Positions 24,521 to 37,883 of a stretch of 64,000 nt of DNA are shown here, in pieces. The first letter of the stretch is position 1. Every line of letters begins with the position of its first letter. The position numbers and the translations under genes are program-made. The stretch comes from Gymnogyps californianus. Taxonomy: Eukaryota; Chordata; Aves; Accipitriformes; Cathartidae. The stretch spans positions 7,432,503-7,496,502 of the forward strand of contig NC_059473.1 of assembly GCF_018139145.2 (NCBI RefSeq), given 5' to 3'. The notes under the pieces are model-generated. The model did no database searches. It was not told the origin of the DNA and saw only the letters and a list, made by a program, of their open reading frames with translations.

Positions 24521-27500
24521 TTTGATTCCCAATAAATACTCATATATATCACTGCTTTGCTGCTAGCCTGTGAACATAACTGGAAATCTCTTCCCTTCCT
24601 TATACCCATGCCAACATTTTTTTATTAGTGCCATCCAATATGAATTCTCAAAATTTTCGGTGGCTACTCTCTGGGGTTTTTTTTCTGAGCCCACTAATGA
24701 TTTTGTGGGCAAGCAGGATGAAGGCCAAAAGCTCTTTGTGCATTACTGGGAGCCTATCCACAAAAATCTGTTGAAAGGAAGGGAAGAGAGAAAAAATAGA
24801 TTGCAATGATAAAGCAATACAGATGAAATTCAGATGGAAAATGTAAAAGAGCTAGTCTCCGCCTGCTTCATGCTGTTTCTCAAGAGCTTCCCTTGGGTCA
24901 TCCATCAAAGAAAGAACTGGAGAGGATTAATGAGGTGCGCCAAGTTTCAAAGGTGACACCTGTTCTGGACTGCCCAGAGCTGGATTTTGGGGGGTTTATA
25001 GACTTTTTTTTTCCTATTAGAGACAGGGGATCAGATGGGGGGGAGGGGGCAGAAAATGCCAACTGCTTGGAAAAAATGTGGAATTTCATATTTTCTTTGT
25101 GGAACTGCTCTCTTCACGCACCTGCGTGCATGTGACTTCCCACAGAATCGTGCTGTTGTGCCATTCCTTGAGGTATGAGCCTGAAAGTAGGTTAGTAATG
25201 TCCCATCTCTGTGATTAAAAATCAAGAAATCCATCTGGGCTATTGCTATACTAAATAACAAATTTTCAAGGCCCATTTGGGGGCGGGGGGGAATCAGTTA
25301 ACGTTTTTTCGATGCAAGACAGTTGCATGGAGTGCTGTAGCTTCATAGTGTACCAGACGAAATTGTCAATCTTTTTTAGACCCCTCAAATCTGTGAATCC
25401 ATGTGTAAAGACTGCAAGTTTGCACAACAGGCTTTCTTTCCTTGGGTACCTATATCTGTGATCCCTAAGAAGTTCTTGCACCCTGGTAGTTCACAAGCCA
25501 GATTGAATTTTCTAAAAATGTCTCTTAGGGAAAACCAATGCAATTCAGAAGCCTGGAGTCACATTTCAAGCTATGAAGCAACACTTCTCCATCCACTAGC
25601 CCTTAAAGAGGCCTCCATCCCTTTTAAGATTTAGTTGCAGTCTGAGATGTGAAGGAGGGACCTCTGCCAGCAGAATGGCAACCTCTGTGTCCCTCAGAAC
25701 AGGAGCAATGTTGAAGAAAACTCATCAAGACTTGATACACACTTGTAGAGCAAAAGTTAAAGAAGTTTATGTAGGCAGGAAAAAAAAAGTTGCTTCCTAG
25801 CACACAGTAATCATTTGTACATGCTGACAGGATAAAATTGCTAAACTGGTATTCTTGCTTCACCCAGAAAGGTTTTTATAACGAGCAATCAAATGACTGT
25901 ATAAGTCTAATCTGTCTGTTCAGCAATTGGGTCCAACAACAGGCTGCAGTGCAGCAGCTGTAAGCGTGTCAGACTGCACCCTCCAAGTCCTTGCCAGCTC
26001 TCCTGACTCTTGGTTCCTAGGGCTAGCTCAGCTTTCACAGCTGAACATGGCTTCTTGCACCTATGCCCACACCTCTGGCTGTGCTTTTCCTGCCAGAGTG
26101 TGAGCATTTTGCAGTGAATTCAAGGAAATTTATTGTTTAAGTGGTGCAAGACTACCTTGTTGGCAGGACCTTCCTGTTCTGGAGATCTCACAGCCTCTCT
26201 TCTAGAATTTCATACAACCCAGCAAAGCTGTAAAATGTGCAAATTTTCCCTGTGGTTGATTTTCCCAACCACTAATATCTGATGTAACTCAAAGTAGAGT
26301 ATATAGCCCCCTCTACCTCACCCCTGGGGAGTCTGTTTGTGCCCTTCTCTCCCCTCCGTTTCCCAAACTGCAGAGGTGAGAAAAGGCAGCCATGCCAGCC
26401 CCAGGGCTCTGTGGATGATGTATGGACCTGCCAGAGTTGGAGGAGCCCTGCCTGTTGTACCATGTCCTCTCTGTTGCAATGCTGGTTGCATGCATCTGCC
26501 TATGCCATGGGTCTTGGTTCTGAGATGCTCTAGGATTATTTCCTGACCAATTTCAAAGCATTTTGTGTATCCTTCAAGGGGCAGTTGTGCAAGGGCACTT
26601 GAGGGAATCCATCAGCATTGGTGTGCAGTTTTATGCCCAGGTATAGGGTGATATCCCTACTCGTTCCCACGTATGTATTGGCTAGATAGGGTTTAAAGCA
26701 GCAAACGTGGATTAGGGGTTCTTCCATGTGAATGATTAGGAAATTTAGCCTACAGACAGTGCTGGTGAAGTCTGGATGGATGTGGAAAGACACCCAGGGA
26801 GATGACTGGCCAGCTGATACCTGGTACTTGCTGTTGCTTATGTTGCTTTGTCGTTACAGTGTCTCCCTATTTGTTCATTTATTTCAGCCTCGCTGTTGTT
26901 GTTACATCATAAGTCATTTACATATCCGAGGCAGAAATTGTCTCTGATATCCATGTGTCCACAGGTACCAAGCATACTGGGGTCCCAATCAGAGAATAAG
27001 TCATCAATGGTACACAGAATTTATAAGGTGGACTTCTGTTGTAAGAGAAGTGATCGGGAGAGCAAGAAGGCTTTTTAACTGTGTATTCCACTACTGGGGC
27101 ATGCTCTGCAGCTAATTAGAACCATGACTTTTAACAAAGGAATAGAGTTAGGTTCCCAGTTTTTTCAGGTCCTGTTTGACATTGGTGTCTGTCCAGTGAA
27201 AATAAGCATAAAGGTAGTAGATGTCTTCGTATAGATCCTTATCGTTTCATGTGGCATGTAAATTTGCATCTGTCCTGAAGTGAAATTATCAAGATCTTGC
27301 AACTAGATTGCAAGACCATTTCACAACTATGCCATAACTAACTGTTCTCTGGGATGAGCAGGAATCCTGTGGAAATCCTTCTGGCTTATGACATTACAGT
27401 TTTCTGGGGATCAGCTCTCATGCTTTCTTGCAACATGTACTTTTTTTATTGGTAGGTAATCAAGTAGTGCTATTATAAATGGGGACCTTGTGGCCACTAT

Positions 27501-30500
27501 AATGACACTAAATGGTCTGACTGGGCCAAAAGTCTAATGGAAGGTTAGATGGTTTTGTCCCCTTTTCTTGAGTGCATCAGCAGAGGTCAACCTTTTAACC
27601 TATCCTGTGTAACAATGGTAGTGCATAGCAGAAACATGATTTTCTTCAAATACTGAGAGGCTGCTTAGACAGAGCCCTACCCCTCCCTTTTCTCTCTGCT
27701 CTGTTGTTAAACCTCGGCTAATTAACTGTATATGTTTTACTTCACTTTTGCACCACACTCCTTAGCAATTTGTCTCAGAGCGTTTACAAAGGATTTAAAC
27801 ACTTTTATCCTAATTTCAAGAGGTAAGTCAGCAAAGACCCAGTGGCATTAACACGATAATGACAAAGCAAGGAATAAAATCTAGACCATGGGAATTCATT
27901 GGTGGTTTTCCTACAGATTTATAGTAGCTGTAGCCACGTCTTACAAACTTTACTAGCATCCATGTAGACCATGGTGTGTAGTCTGCTAGTAACCTTAGAA
28001 ATTCACCGTCTTCTTGCCAGTGTGTGAAGAGCTACGTTGTTACTTCTGACTAGTACCCAAGCCGCTAAAGTGAAGCACACATATACTCTTAGTAGGACTG
28101 GGGTCCCCTGCAGTTAAATACACACAGTTCTTGTGCAGTCAGCATAGTAAATTTTTTCCTCCCACTTCCCAGAATGGTAAAAAGAGACAGAGTATTGCTG
28201 GTGGTGGTTTTGGTGTTGCAAAGTACACGGTTATTGGGTCCTTCCTCCAGGGTCCAGGCAGCATAGACTCTCATATTTTTGAGTAATGGATTTAGATGCA
28301 GCTAATCAGTAGCATGATAGATACGGACATAGAAGCCTGAGTAACAGATGGCTTTGAGTAAGATGGAGTTCTGAAGGGCACAATTCAACATTATTTTTTT
28401 TTTTTCTACCGGAGAAATACCACATCCTGTTTACAGATCATCTGTGTGTATTTGGCCAGACTCTTCCCTTCTATAAATCATTTGCTCTGAATGGAATCAG
28501 GGCAGCGATTTTACTCAGCCCCTGGGGGTATTTGTTTTGTGAGCTCTGGCTATTAGAGCATGGTTAAAAGAAATCAGAAGAGACAGCTGTTCTCTGAGGT
28601 TTTTAAAACTGCTTATTTAAATTTGTATTTAAATGTAGTCTCTTTTTTTAAGTGCTGCTTGTTTGTGATCTTAAACGTTAGAGACATTGAAAATTAAAAT
28701 TAATATAGCATATTTAATTCACTATTTTATTCATATAAGGGCACTGGTATTTCATTGGCCTTGAAATAGATAACAAGTGTAGACTTACAGCCTGGGACTA
28801 GAGACAGAATTTGCATTATCTGTACTGTTATCTAATCAGAGATTCCACTACCCCATAAACCTAATTGGAAAAAAAAAAGAATAAGACACACATGAGGTGT
28901 TAATTATATCACTTTGTGCCCTGGAAGGTGCTGAGTCTGTTGGGAAGCGTACCTGGCAGAGGTGCTAGCTGAGACACTGGAAGCTGTTAAGGGGAAGAAC
29001 ACTACTCTGGTAAGTTTGGGGTTTTTTTTTTTTTTTTGTCTTACCTTTATCACAACAGGGTCAAGATGATCAGTAACTCACTGAGCAGATGGCATGGTTT
29101 ACAGATGTTTGATTTGCTGTGACAATCAAAGAAATAATTCCCAAATGAAGAATGCTTCTTGGTGTAAGAGGGTTACCAGGTGCAGAGAGAGCATGCTCTA
29201 CGTTATCTTGTTCCATTTATCACAGTATCATAGGTGATAGATATGCAGGGAAGTATTACTGACCATTCTTTCCGTTTACTTCTGGCTTGTCCTCATCTCA
29301 GTCTTTTCCTTGCAAATATGAACTCCTAGCCATTTATCATGACCAACAATTTATCTTATCACTACATATTCACAAGTAATCTGTAATTGAGTTATCCTTA
29401 CAGATGCCTTAATGAAGCCTAAAAAAAAGACTGATTCATACAGAAATGAGGCATTCTTGCCTAGGAAAAACACTGAAAAGACAAAACCTAGGAAATCTGA
29501 GTTCTGATGGTGAATCTGGTGTAATTGTGAAGCAAAACGTTTTGGTGTTTTACAGTTTCTGTGTCATTTTAGTCAGTTAAGGGGATATTTTCTTGACCAA
29601 AACTACTACTGTCTTATTAATTGGAATATGTAAGTAAAAGGTTTCTTTCCAAGGATATAAAAATCAAACCTAGTTAGAGATGGACTGCTTTTTTAGTTGT
29701 GCTACTCTATAGTGTATCACGGAGGTTTTCCACAGATCTTAATGGAAGTGTCTGCAGACCACTGGGTGGTACGAAATGAGGTGAAGTGCAGAAGGAAAGA
29801 TGCACAGCTATTTCTTTTAAACACAGTTCAGTTCAGGTCTCTCTTAGGTAGGGGCCAAAAGTTTTCCAACGCATTGAAGATATCCCACTTTGCAAATCAC
29901 TTCAAAGGAGAAAATACATTTTAGCAGTTCAATACGTGTCTGAGACAAGTATTGACCGATTGACCCATGCAATGTGTCTCCCTGTATATTTTCACGGTGG
30001 TTCATTTAAGATTTAATCTCCTGCATTCCACATACTCAAGTTGTGGGCTGCTTTTTCTGTATATCAATTACATTTCATTGCCAAGATGACTTAGTAATTT
30101 TTTCTAATTAAAACCATCTAAGTATTTTTATTTTTCCAGCCTTTCATCCTTACTGTTTTCCAAAATGGGTATTATAATACAGCTTTCCTTTAATCTGTCT
30201 CCACGCTAATTTTCATTATTTTGGGAGGAAAAGATTCTATCAAATGCTGCTAGAGATGCTTATACTTTTATGTTTTGCCACTAAAATCTGAAACATGAGA
30301 ATTTGGTTCAGCAAAGACAATATATGTGAGTATTTCCACAATCAATGAACTCTTGTCTTAAAAGCAGGGATGTATGTTAGTCCTGCTTAGTAGTTTCACA
30401 TGTGATTAAAGCCTGACTTGGTTTAAAACTAAATTAATCAACTTTATAAAAGTTCATTTCTCATTAATTATAATAGCATGCCATTTATCCCATTACGGGT

Positions 30501-31222
30501 CAAACTGAGTTTAAAGGGACAGTTCACTCTAGTAAACACCTGTGCATGCATCTGTAGGATAGGGCCAAATATATTGTTTCTAGCTCTAGATAAAATTCCA
30601 TTTTAATACTAAAATGCTTTCCATTTCCTTGCAGGTTTAATGTTGTTATCACGCTACCTATATTAGAAGAGATTAAAAAAAAAGAAAAAAAAAAAAGTTG
30701 TTCTGTTCTACTCAGCAAAATACTACTTTTTTCAGCCAATATACTCTTAGCAAGGTGAACCATGTAATTCTAAAGATTACGCTGTTTAAATTTTCAAAAC
30801 ATTTTGTTACTCTACTCTAAATGGAGTAACGTAGCTCTATGTTGAGTGTAATCAGGAGAAAAAAATGTAATGTTCCTCACTGGGAGATATTTAAGAGGTA
30901 ATGTATCTTTAAGTGTCTCCGCCTCTGAATCCACCCACTTCTTGATAGCTACGGCAGTCTTGTTGACTCATAGAAGCTGTGTTCATACAATAGCCAGCAA
31001 TGAGCAGTATTTTTCAGAGATTTGAAGAGCACACCTCCTGCTATGTATTTTGCGTTCTAGCTTGCTGGGGCTGAAGGTGTATGAAAGAAACAGTTTTAAG
31101 TTTCTAAGATATTGCAAAAGATAGTTCCTCCTCTCATCCCGGAAAATCCTGACAGACCAGTTGGATACCTTTCAGGCCTTAACCAAGAACTTTATCTGCT
31201 TGTCCCACTGTCTTTCTTACAG
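24521..31222. other. Upstream flank of SPTLC3, no other gene recognised
   Basis: Noncoding. G-runs occur at 24988-24997, 25036-25050 and 25277-25291. T-runs lie at 28392-28405 and 29022-29037. GTAAGT preceded by CTG at 29010 is a good splice-donor match, but no matching exon can be proved. There is no CpG-rich promoter, and no TATA box clearly tied to SPTLC3. Confidence 0.6.
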
Positions 31223-31274
31223 TAGAAAGACCCGAGACACACTTAAGAACTGAGAATCTGACTAATTTAGACAG
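31223..31274 (+). other. SPTLC3: Probable 5' UTR part of the SPTLC3 ATG exon
   Basis: Bases 31208-31222 form a pyrimidine tract ending in TTACAG, with a CTTAAC branch-point-like word near 31178-31183. The exon holding the start codon therefore probably begins at 31223, spliced to an untranslated exon upstream. An in-frame TAA at 31263-31265 blocks any upstream extension of the reading frame and supports the ATG at 31275. Transcription could instead start within this region. Confidence 0.5.
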
Positions 31275-31388
31275 ATGGCTAATCCCAGTGCTGTCTGCAA
31301 TGGACATCTACATCATCATCATCAGAAACAGAATAACCTCTTAAAAAGTGGAATCTATAAGAAAAATGGAATTACTAAAGGAATGAAG
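31275..31388 (+). CDS. SPTLC3: SPTLC3 coding exon 1 (N-terminal 38 residues)
   Basis: SPTLC3 pairs with SPTLC1 in the ER membrane to form serine palmitoyltransferase. This PLP-dependent enzyme joins L-serine and acyl-CoA in the first step of sphingolipid synthesis; the SPTLC3-containing form favours shorter acyl chains. This exon starts with ATG after an in-frame stop and reads MANPSAVCNGHLHHHHQKQ, close to the family N-terminus (MANP, VCNG, a histidine/lysine-rich stretch, then KNGI). It ends at GGAATGAAG before GTAAGG, in phase 0. Kozak context has G at +4 but no purine at -3. The four-histidine run is encoded by CAT repeats, so its length may vary between individuals or species. The choice of SPTLC3 over the paralogue SPTLC2 rests on this N-terminus and on exon 3. 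Confidence 0.88.
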
Positions 31389-33561
31389 GTAAGGTTTAAT
31401 TATTTACCCTAATTGCCTCAATATTGAAAACAAATAGGTAGTTGCAACATTACTTATTATGCTAGTTTTATGGCGGTCTTAGTCTCCATTGAACAGGTTG
31501 TATGGATTAGGCTCGTCTGTTAAGTGTCTGTTAAGTGTTAATCTTGGGACCTGAAGCTGCTTTTTTCCTATCAACCTAAACTGCAGTGAGAGTTGTGAAT
31601 GCTCATGCAACATACTGTTGGTCCTGTGGACTAACTAGTCTCTAGTTCATATCAAACACAACAAACGCATGCTGAAACGTAGTAGTTTCCTTCTAAAGCT
31701 TAACCAATGGTGGAGTTGACTGTGTGATGTATTAATCACTAGTGGAAAGCTGTTTTATCAACTTAAAGTGTGTGTGGAGTGGTTTTTAAAGTGTGATTTA
31801 TTGCTGTACAAATATAACCAAAAAAATGTAGTTGGGGAAGCTGTCTTTTCTTGATGTTTACATTACTGCAAGGTTGGTTTAACTGATGCCTGCACTTTAC
31901 TGATGCCTGCTCTCCAGTCTTGTACTGCTTAAAATCCAAGTCAGTTTACTTACTATTTTCTCAAGCTGTTCTCTTTGAAACCAGCACTTCTCATTTATGT
32001 GAATGTTTTGTAGAACAGTAGGCACGTAGCATCCTAAGGAATGAACCACAAAACCAAAGGTATGCTTTTGCCAAAAGAGCCCAGATCTTAAATGTTGTCT
32101 GTCTGCGATACCTGTTCTGACTGGGAATGTACTGTCTGTTTTGAAGTATCCTAATTCTGGATCTTGATGTGATCGTTAGTAGAAAGTCTTGTAGTGACTA
32201 GAAAAAGGCTGGCTTTACAGCACAGTGTGATGGTGAAAGGGGGATGGAGAAGGTTGCTTTTGGAGCCTGAGCACTCACCTGACCATCCCTGTTGAAAGCT
32301 TTAAACAACTGTGGCGAGGGCTCCACTGTTTTACAAATAAACTGCTATCTTATATCTCTCTCTACATGGGGCTCTCATGCACCTAGCACCCTAATGAAGG
32401 CACACCCAGTGTCGCGCTTAATGATTGTCTGGCTTTAGGTGTCTCCCTTGGTATGGGTGTTTCCCAATCATTGGCTTGTGTAGGATGAAGAAAGCAAAAA
32501 AGCTTGTGCAATGATTGAAAAGGCCTTTCTTGGGATTTGCTTCCAGAAACCTAATCTAGCATCCTTTTATATATCACGTATATCTCCTCATCATTTTATA
32601 TATTAGCTGTTTGCCACAATGATGTCTGAAATCTTTGCTTTCAGTTTGAGTGACAAATTTAAAGGACTAAGCCTTGCCATTCAGTTATTGTTAACCTGCT
32701 GCAAATGAGCTGTTTTGAAAGCGGTAGACTCCCAGGAAGGAATTAATTAGGATTTCCTCCTTAATAAGAAAGACATGGCTAGAGAAGTAAAGTAGAATAT
32801 TAGTGAGGGTGAGCAAAAAGGAAATAAAGATTGGCCTGAAAGGGGTGGTAAAGAAATGAAGGAAATGTTAGTAGATGTACCTGCTAGATTAGTGAAGTCT
32901 TGCAAGCGCCACATGGTTGGAGAAGAAGGGGTTTTACCCAGCCGTGTGACATGTGAAAGAAGCACTGAACCACTGGTAAATACTATCCGTGGCTGAGGAA
33001 GTGGCGAGGAAGTGAAGCCTTAGAAAGTTCAGGAGGCTTATCAAAGGTAGATTTGGGAAGTCCAGGTCTAGCACTGTGTTCTGAATTAGATACCATTTCC
33101 CCTCTTTTTCTGCTTCAAACACAGGCTGGGAAAGAAGGAAACAGTAACAGACAAGAGTCCTGTATGAACCAGGAATCTCATTCCTGGTAGGAATCTCCCC
33201 ATTCCTGTCTGGTCTGTTTCCCCGCCCCAGCTGCCTCACCCTGTTCGGTACTTATGCTTTATCCTATTTTACACGAACAGATACTGTTCCTTCCTACCTG
33301 ATCTGTTTACATGGCTTACTGCTGTAGGTGTGCGACTTCATACAATCTTCCAGTGTGTTTATATCTGCAACACCTCGCTGAGGTGTGCTTCCCACTTTAC
33401 AGCTGGGATCTGAGGAGCAGGGAATATGGCAGCTGGGTGCACAAGGAAGCCTGTGCAGGAACCAGACCCAGGTTTGTCATGATTCCAGTCATCCTCCTCC
33501 CTTCCTCCTCTTCTGCTCTTTCTCCACCTTGCCCCGATTTCCCCTAACACTCTGACACACA

Positions 33562-33600
<39 letters not shown>

Positions 33601-36439
33601 GTATATGTACTTCACTACCTATTCAGGAAATTAATTCACCATTAAACACCTTACATAGGAGGGGAAATGTAGCGCTAGGATATTCAGGGGACATGACTGA
33701 TGATGCTGGTTCTAGCACTTGAGACTTGTGGCAGTTCTGGAACTCCTGGAGTTAGTTACAGCTGTGTTACTTTGCAAGGAGGGGAGGAGGGAGATGTGTT
33801 CTTGTTTGAGAGAGGCAACTGCTGGTGCAGAGGCTGCAGCGAGGGCACAGCACAGTGAAGGCTTCTAAGCCAGGAATACGTAGCAATAGGTGCACACAAT
33901 TGACTGACTGGAACATCAGGCTTTGCAGAAATCAGCTCCATAAAGCTTTTTTTCTAGGGAGCCCACAGGAAGCACTGGCATCAGGAAATGCTGACTTTGG
34001 AAACACTGCTTTTGAAAACACTGGCTCAGGAACTATGTGTTTTGCATCTTAATGATGTAAGAACATTTTGTGTGTCTGTGTGTGCATGACAGAAATAGAG
34101 AAGCAATTTTGATGCAGCAAAACCCCCAGGTTTCTGAAGAAAGGATTTTGTTTGATGAGTTGGGGAAGGTAATTAGGGATGATCAAATGTGGGGGAGTAG
34201 GGAGGCTCTCTTTGCTTCTAGCAATGTGTGGCATACCAAGGACAGGAAAGGAGGTAGCTGAGTGATAAAGAAGCAGTGAAGCATCCTACCAGAAGAGAAG
34301 CTGTTGCTTTTGGGGAAGAGATATACCACTTTGTGGTGGGACTGCTTGTTTGAATAGCTTCTGTGATTATTTTGTCTGACTCACTCAATTGTAGCTGATA
34401 GCACAGACTCCATGTAGTAATGGACACCAGGCCTAACCATGTCCCCACAACCATGCTGCACCCTTGCATTCATTGGAAATTGGGCCACAGTAAGACCTAA
34501 GCTTTGGGAGGTGGGTCGTGGGCCATGTCTTCCACTTCATTAGTGCTTATAACACAGGCAGATGCTTTGTGTTCTTCCAGAACCTGTAGCCTGGACTTGC
34601 CTTTATCCAAAGCACAATTCAATAGGTAAACTATTTATTTATGTAACTGTAATATCCAGGAAAAGGTATTTTCCTAATGATGGTTTCTTTTGCTGTTATT
34701 TTGCTGTTGATTGGGTGTCAGTTGTAGGGGACATTGAATTTTTAAAAAAATAAATATGTTTGTCCAGTGGAAACATTTTTTTCCTACAGTACACATGCAA
34801 CAATTTTATTTCTTTCCAAGATCATTTCTTTGGATGCCTTAGAGAGCATCCAAGACAGTATAAAGCTATTTGCAAATTCATTTTTTTTCTGTTCTGCGCT
34901 GAGAATGTCAGTAGCTTGGAAGAAACTTGCAGTGAACAAGACTACAGCCTTTTCAAGGGCTTTCAAGCTCCTTTCTGAAAGCAAAAAAGAGTCCAGGATG
35001 AGATCAAACCCAGTAACATCTGCCCCACTTATTTGATAGCTGGAAAATGTGATAGCCTCCAACACTGGGGGCTCTGAAATTCAGAAGCTGATTATATTTA
35101 CCCTCTGTCCTGTGACATCTGGACCTCCTCCTAACTGTTCTACTCCGCTATTGATTGAATGCTCCAGCAGCCAGTCTCAGTCCCTTACATGCTTTTGGCT
35201 TCCCTGCTTTTCTTCCTCTCCTTTCTGCACTACAATGTCACTTACTCCCCAATGAAGATCTTAAAGAAAACATTGTTTGTTTAAAAAGAGAGGGATATGC
35301 CATGCAACTGTTCTCATAGGAATCATTTTCTTCTGTGTTGTAAATGCCCCCTGTACTTTCTTTGTGCTCTGTCCTCTCATACATAGATAGCACTTCATGT
35401 GCTTTTCCAGTGGTTAGTGTAACTGAGGCATTTTGGATGCAAACTCAATGTAAATGTTAATGAGTCCTGTGGGGAAAAAAATAAGCTAATTCCCACAATT
35501 AGAGTCATGTAATAAGGCTTATTAATAAACAAGAAGAGAAAGGAGGGAGAGTTAAGGCTGATCAGACTACAGCCTTTCCAAATGTTTGCAGCCTCAGCTG
35601 TGCAACCATAATGATCTACCAACAGAATCTTTTTCTTCTGAAATATCTTCAATTTTTGGTGTTGCTTTGGGTAAAAACAAACTGAAAGGGGACTTTGGCC
35701 CCAGCCTGTTTCACCTGCAGCACCTAAGCCTTTTGAACCTGTTTCATTGTGCATGTGTTAGTGGAAAGTGCAATCCCCATAAGCCCTCTGGGTTTCATAG
35801 CTGTAGTGACAACAGGAAGGTATTGAGAATTGGTTTCCAGTCACAGTTCTCTACCAATTACTACACCTGTTGCTTCAGCTACACCACAGACATTACCTCC
35901 TCATCCTCAGTTCCTGCCTTCTCTTCTCCTTGGTTTCGAGCTCCAGAAATTCGTTGCTTTGCACCAGCACTGTCAGCTAATAATCACAGGTCTCAGATCC
36001 ACACCCTTGTTTCTGTCATCTACCCTGCTATGTGATGAGCTCAATGCATTGGAAGCAGGAAATGTTGAAGACATCTTTTTGCAAACAGATGTGACCAGTG
36101 TGTAGGCACATGTAACAGTCAACGACTCTTGTAGCAATGCCTTAAGTGTGTTGTATGAGACTTTACATGCAAGGCTAGAGATTTTTCACATAGCACAATA
36201 AGTAAGTTTCCAGTAGGGCTGGAGTCACGACCCTGCTAACACCTGGAAATCTCTAAATTCAGGTAATTAAATTTTGGAAGTTTAAGCCCTGACAAAAATA
36301 GCATGTATTGATTTGCTTTGGCTTGAAAGACCTAGCATGTCAGGTCTTTAAGGACAACCTCCTCTTAGCACAAGAACAGCTCATCCTTGTACTTGTGAAA
36401 ACAAGTAAATGTATCAGGAGACTGGCTTAGCTAACCAGA
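31389..36439 (+). other. SPTLC3 intron 1, first part
   Basis: Starts with the donor GTAAGG. AT-rich noncoding sequence apart from the (CA)n tract at 33554-33598. No additional coding exon of SPTLC3 is expected, because exons 1 and 2 join in phase at a position that fits the family. Open frames, including one of 101 codons on the minus strand at 32934-33239 and one of 149 codons on the + strand at 35586-36035, have no recognisable domain. Confidence 0.75.
33554..33598. repeat. (CA)n microsatellite
   Basis: About 45 bp of CA/AC dinucleotides with one AAA interruption near the left end, followed by GCGTATATG. It is likely length-polymorphic. Confidence 0.97.
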
Positions 36440-37515
36440 TAACCCATAATTGAGCTCCGGTGCAAAAAAGCAATATACAAGAGGTAGAAGCAGGAATGGG
36501 CTATGAAAGAGGAATTTTGAAACATTGCAGGGGTATGTAGGGATGGTGTTAGGAAAGCCAAAGCTCACCTGGAGTCAACATTTGCAAGGGACATCAAGGG
36601 AAGCAAGAAGAGCTTTTACTGCTACATTAGTAGTAAATGAATAAACACGGAAAATGTGGCTCATTGCTGAATGGGGTGGGTGACTTAGTGACTGCAGATG
36701 TAGATAAGGCTGAGGCACTCTATGCTTTCTTTGCCTCAGTTTTCACAACAAACTCTTCCAAGCCTCTGTGTCGTCAAACTACCAGTAGTAGAAGAAGATT
36801 GAGTCATGGATCTCTTGAGAAATCTCAACCCATACAAGTGCATGGGACCAGAAGGGAAGCATCCAAGTGTGCTGGCTGATGTCCTAGTGATATCACACAC
36901 TATCATCTTTTAAAGGTCATGGATATCAAAGAAGATCCCTAATAACTTAAAAAAGGCAAATGTTCCACCTGTTTTCAAAAGATAGATCATTTCTAGCAAA
37001 GGTTGTTTCTGGGAGCATAGAGAGGAAGGTGATTGGGAATAGCAAGCATGGATGTACCAAAGATAAATGATGTTTGACTGACTGATTGTCTTCTATGATG
37101 AAGTGACTAGATTTGTGAATGAGGGGAGAGTGATGGATGTCATCTACCTTGACTTTAGCAATACCATTCTCATATGCTACTTGGGACATTATGGTCTCGA
37201 TGGGTAGACTACTATATGGGTTAACAACTGGCTGGATCATTGGGCTCAAAGGGTAGTGGTTGATGGTTCATACTTTGACTGGAGGCTAGAGAGGTTTCAT
37301 ATATGGAGGGGAAAAAAAAAAATCAAGATGCAGAAAACAGCACTGGGGTGTGTTGCTCTGGAGCCTCCATCATGGAGGCTTTCAGGACTCAGCTGGGCAA
37401 AACCCCGAGCACGCTGCTGGGAATTTGGTGTTGACCTGCCTTTGAACATGAGGATGAACCAGAGACCAGCTGAGGGCCCATCCAGACTAAGTGAGTCTGT
37501 GACCCTTTAGTGTAA
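36440..37515 (+). mobile_element. CR1 LINE fragment with reverse-transcriptase traces
   Basis: CR1 is the main LINE family of birds. On the + strand the decayed ORF2 reads ERGILKHCRGM, then ARDIKGSKKSFY, then NGVGDLVTADVDKAEALYAF and FFASVFT, the usual CR1 linker and pre-RT region. Further on, VMDVIYLDFSNT (nucleotides about 37131-37166) matches RT motif A, normally DVVYLDFSKAF. The body then jumps, through a deletion, to the CR1 3' end (about 37355-37512: 'atggaggctttcaggactcagctgggcaaaacc ... tgttgacctgcc ... gagaccagctga'). Frameshifts and stops (for example TGA and TAG in motif order) show it is dead. The 8-bp CR1 terminal repeats are not clear. Confidence 0.9.
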
Positions 37516-37883
37516 GGAGGCAGCATTTCTCTGGTGAGAGTCAGCTGCAGTGATTTAAAAATGGACAGAATCGATGCAGGACCCCAGTGGGGCTTCTGTG
37601 GGTAATTACCTGGCAAGCAGCTTGTTCTTGCTCAGTAGAGGTTAATTAGTAAAAGAAAGCCATGAAGTGGCTAGTCCCATTGCCTGTCTGCTTATGTCCC
37701 TTCAGCATGAGAATTAATTACCTTTGCAAGCTGTAAGTGGCACTCTAGCTTTCAGAAACAAGTAAGGTAATACCCATTTTCTGCCTGCTATGTCGGCGAG
37801 GGATGTAGCTGGCTGCATTCCATTGCAGAAGCAAGTTCGTTAATATAATGAGCAGAATGATAAGATAATGGCTGCTTAGGGAC
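37516..37883. other. SPTLC3 intron 1 between CR1 and LTR
   Basis: Ordinary noncoding intron sequence; no feature recognised. Confidence 0.7.

Noticed and set aside
25036..25050. G-quadruplex candidate (GGGGGGGAGGGGG)
   Set aside because: Only two close long G-runs on this strand; the next G-run is over 200 bp away, so a stable intramolecular quadruplex or a promoter role is not supported.
35586..36035. 149-codon + strand open frame, the longest in the window
   Set aside because: No recognisable domain, overlapping open frames on both strands, serine/histidine/cysteine-rich chance composition, and position inside SPTLC3 intron 1 without supporting splice signals.
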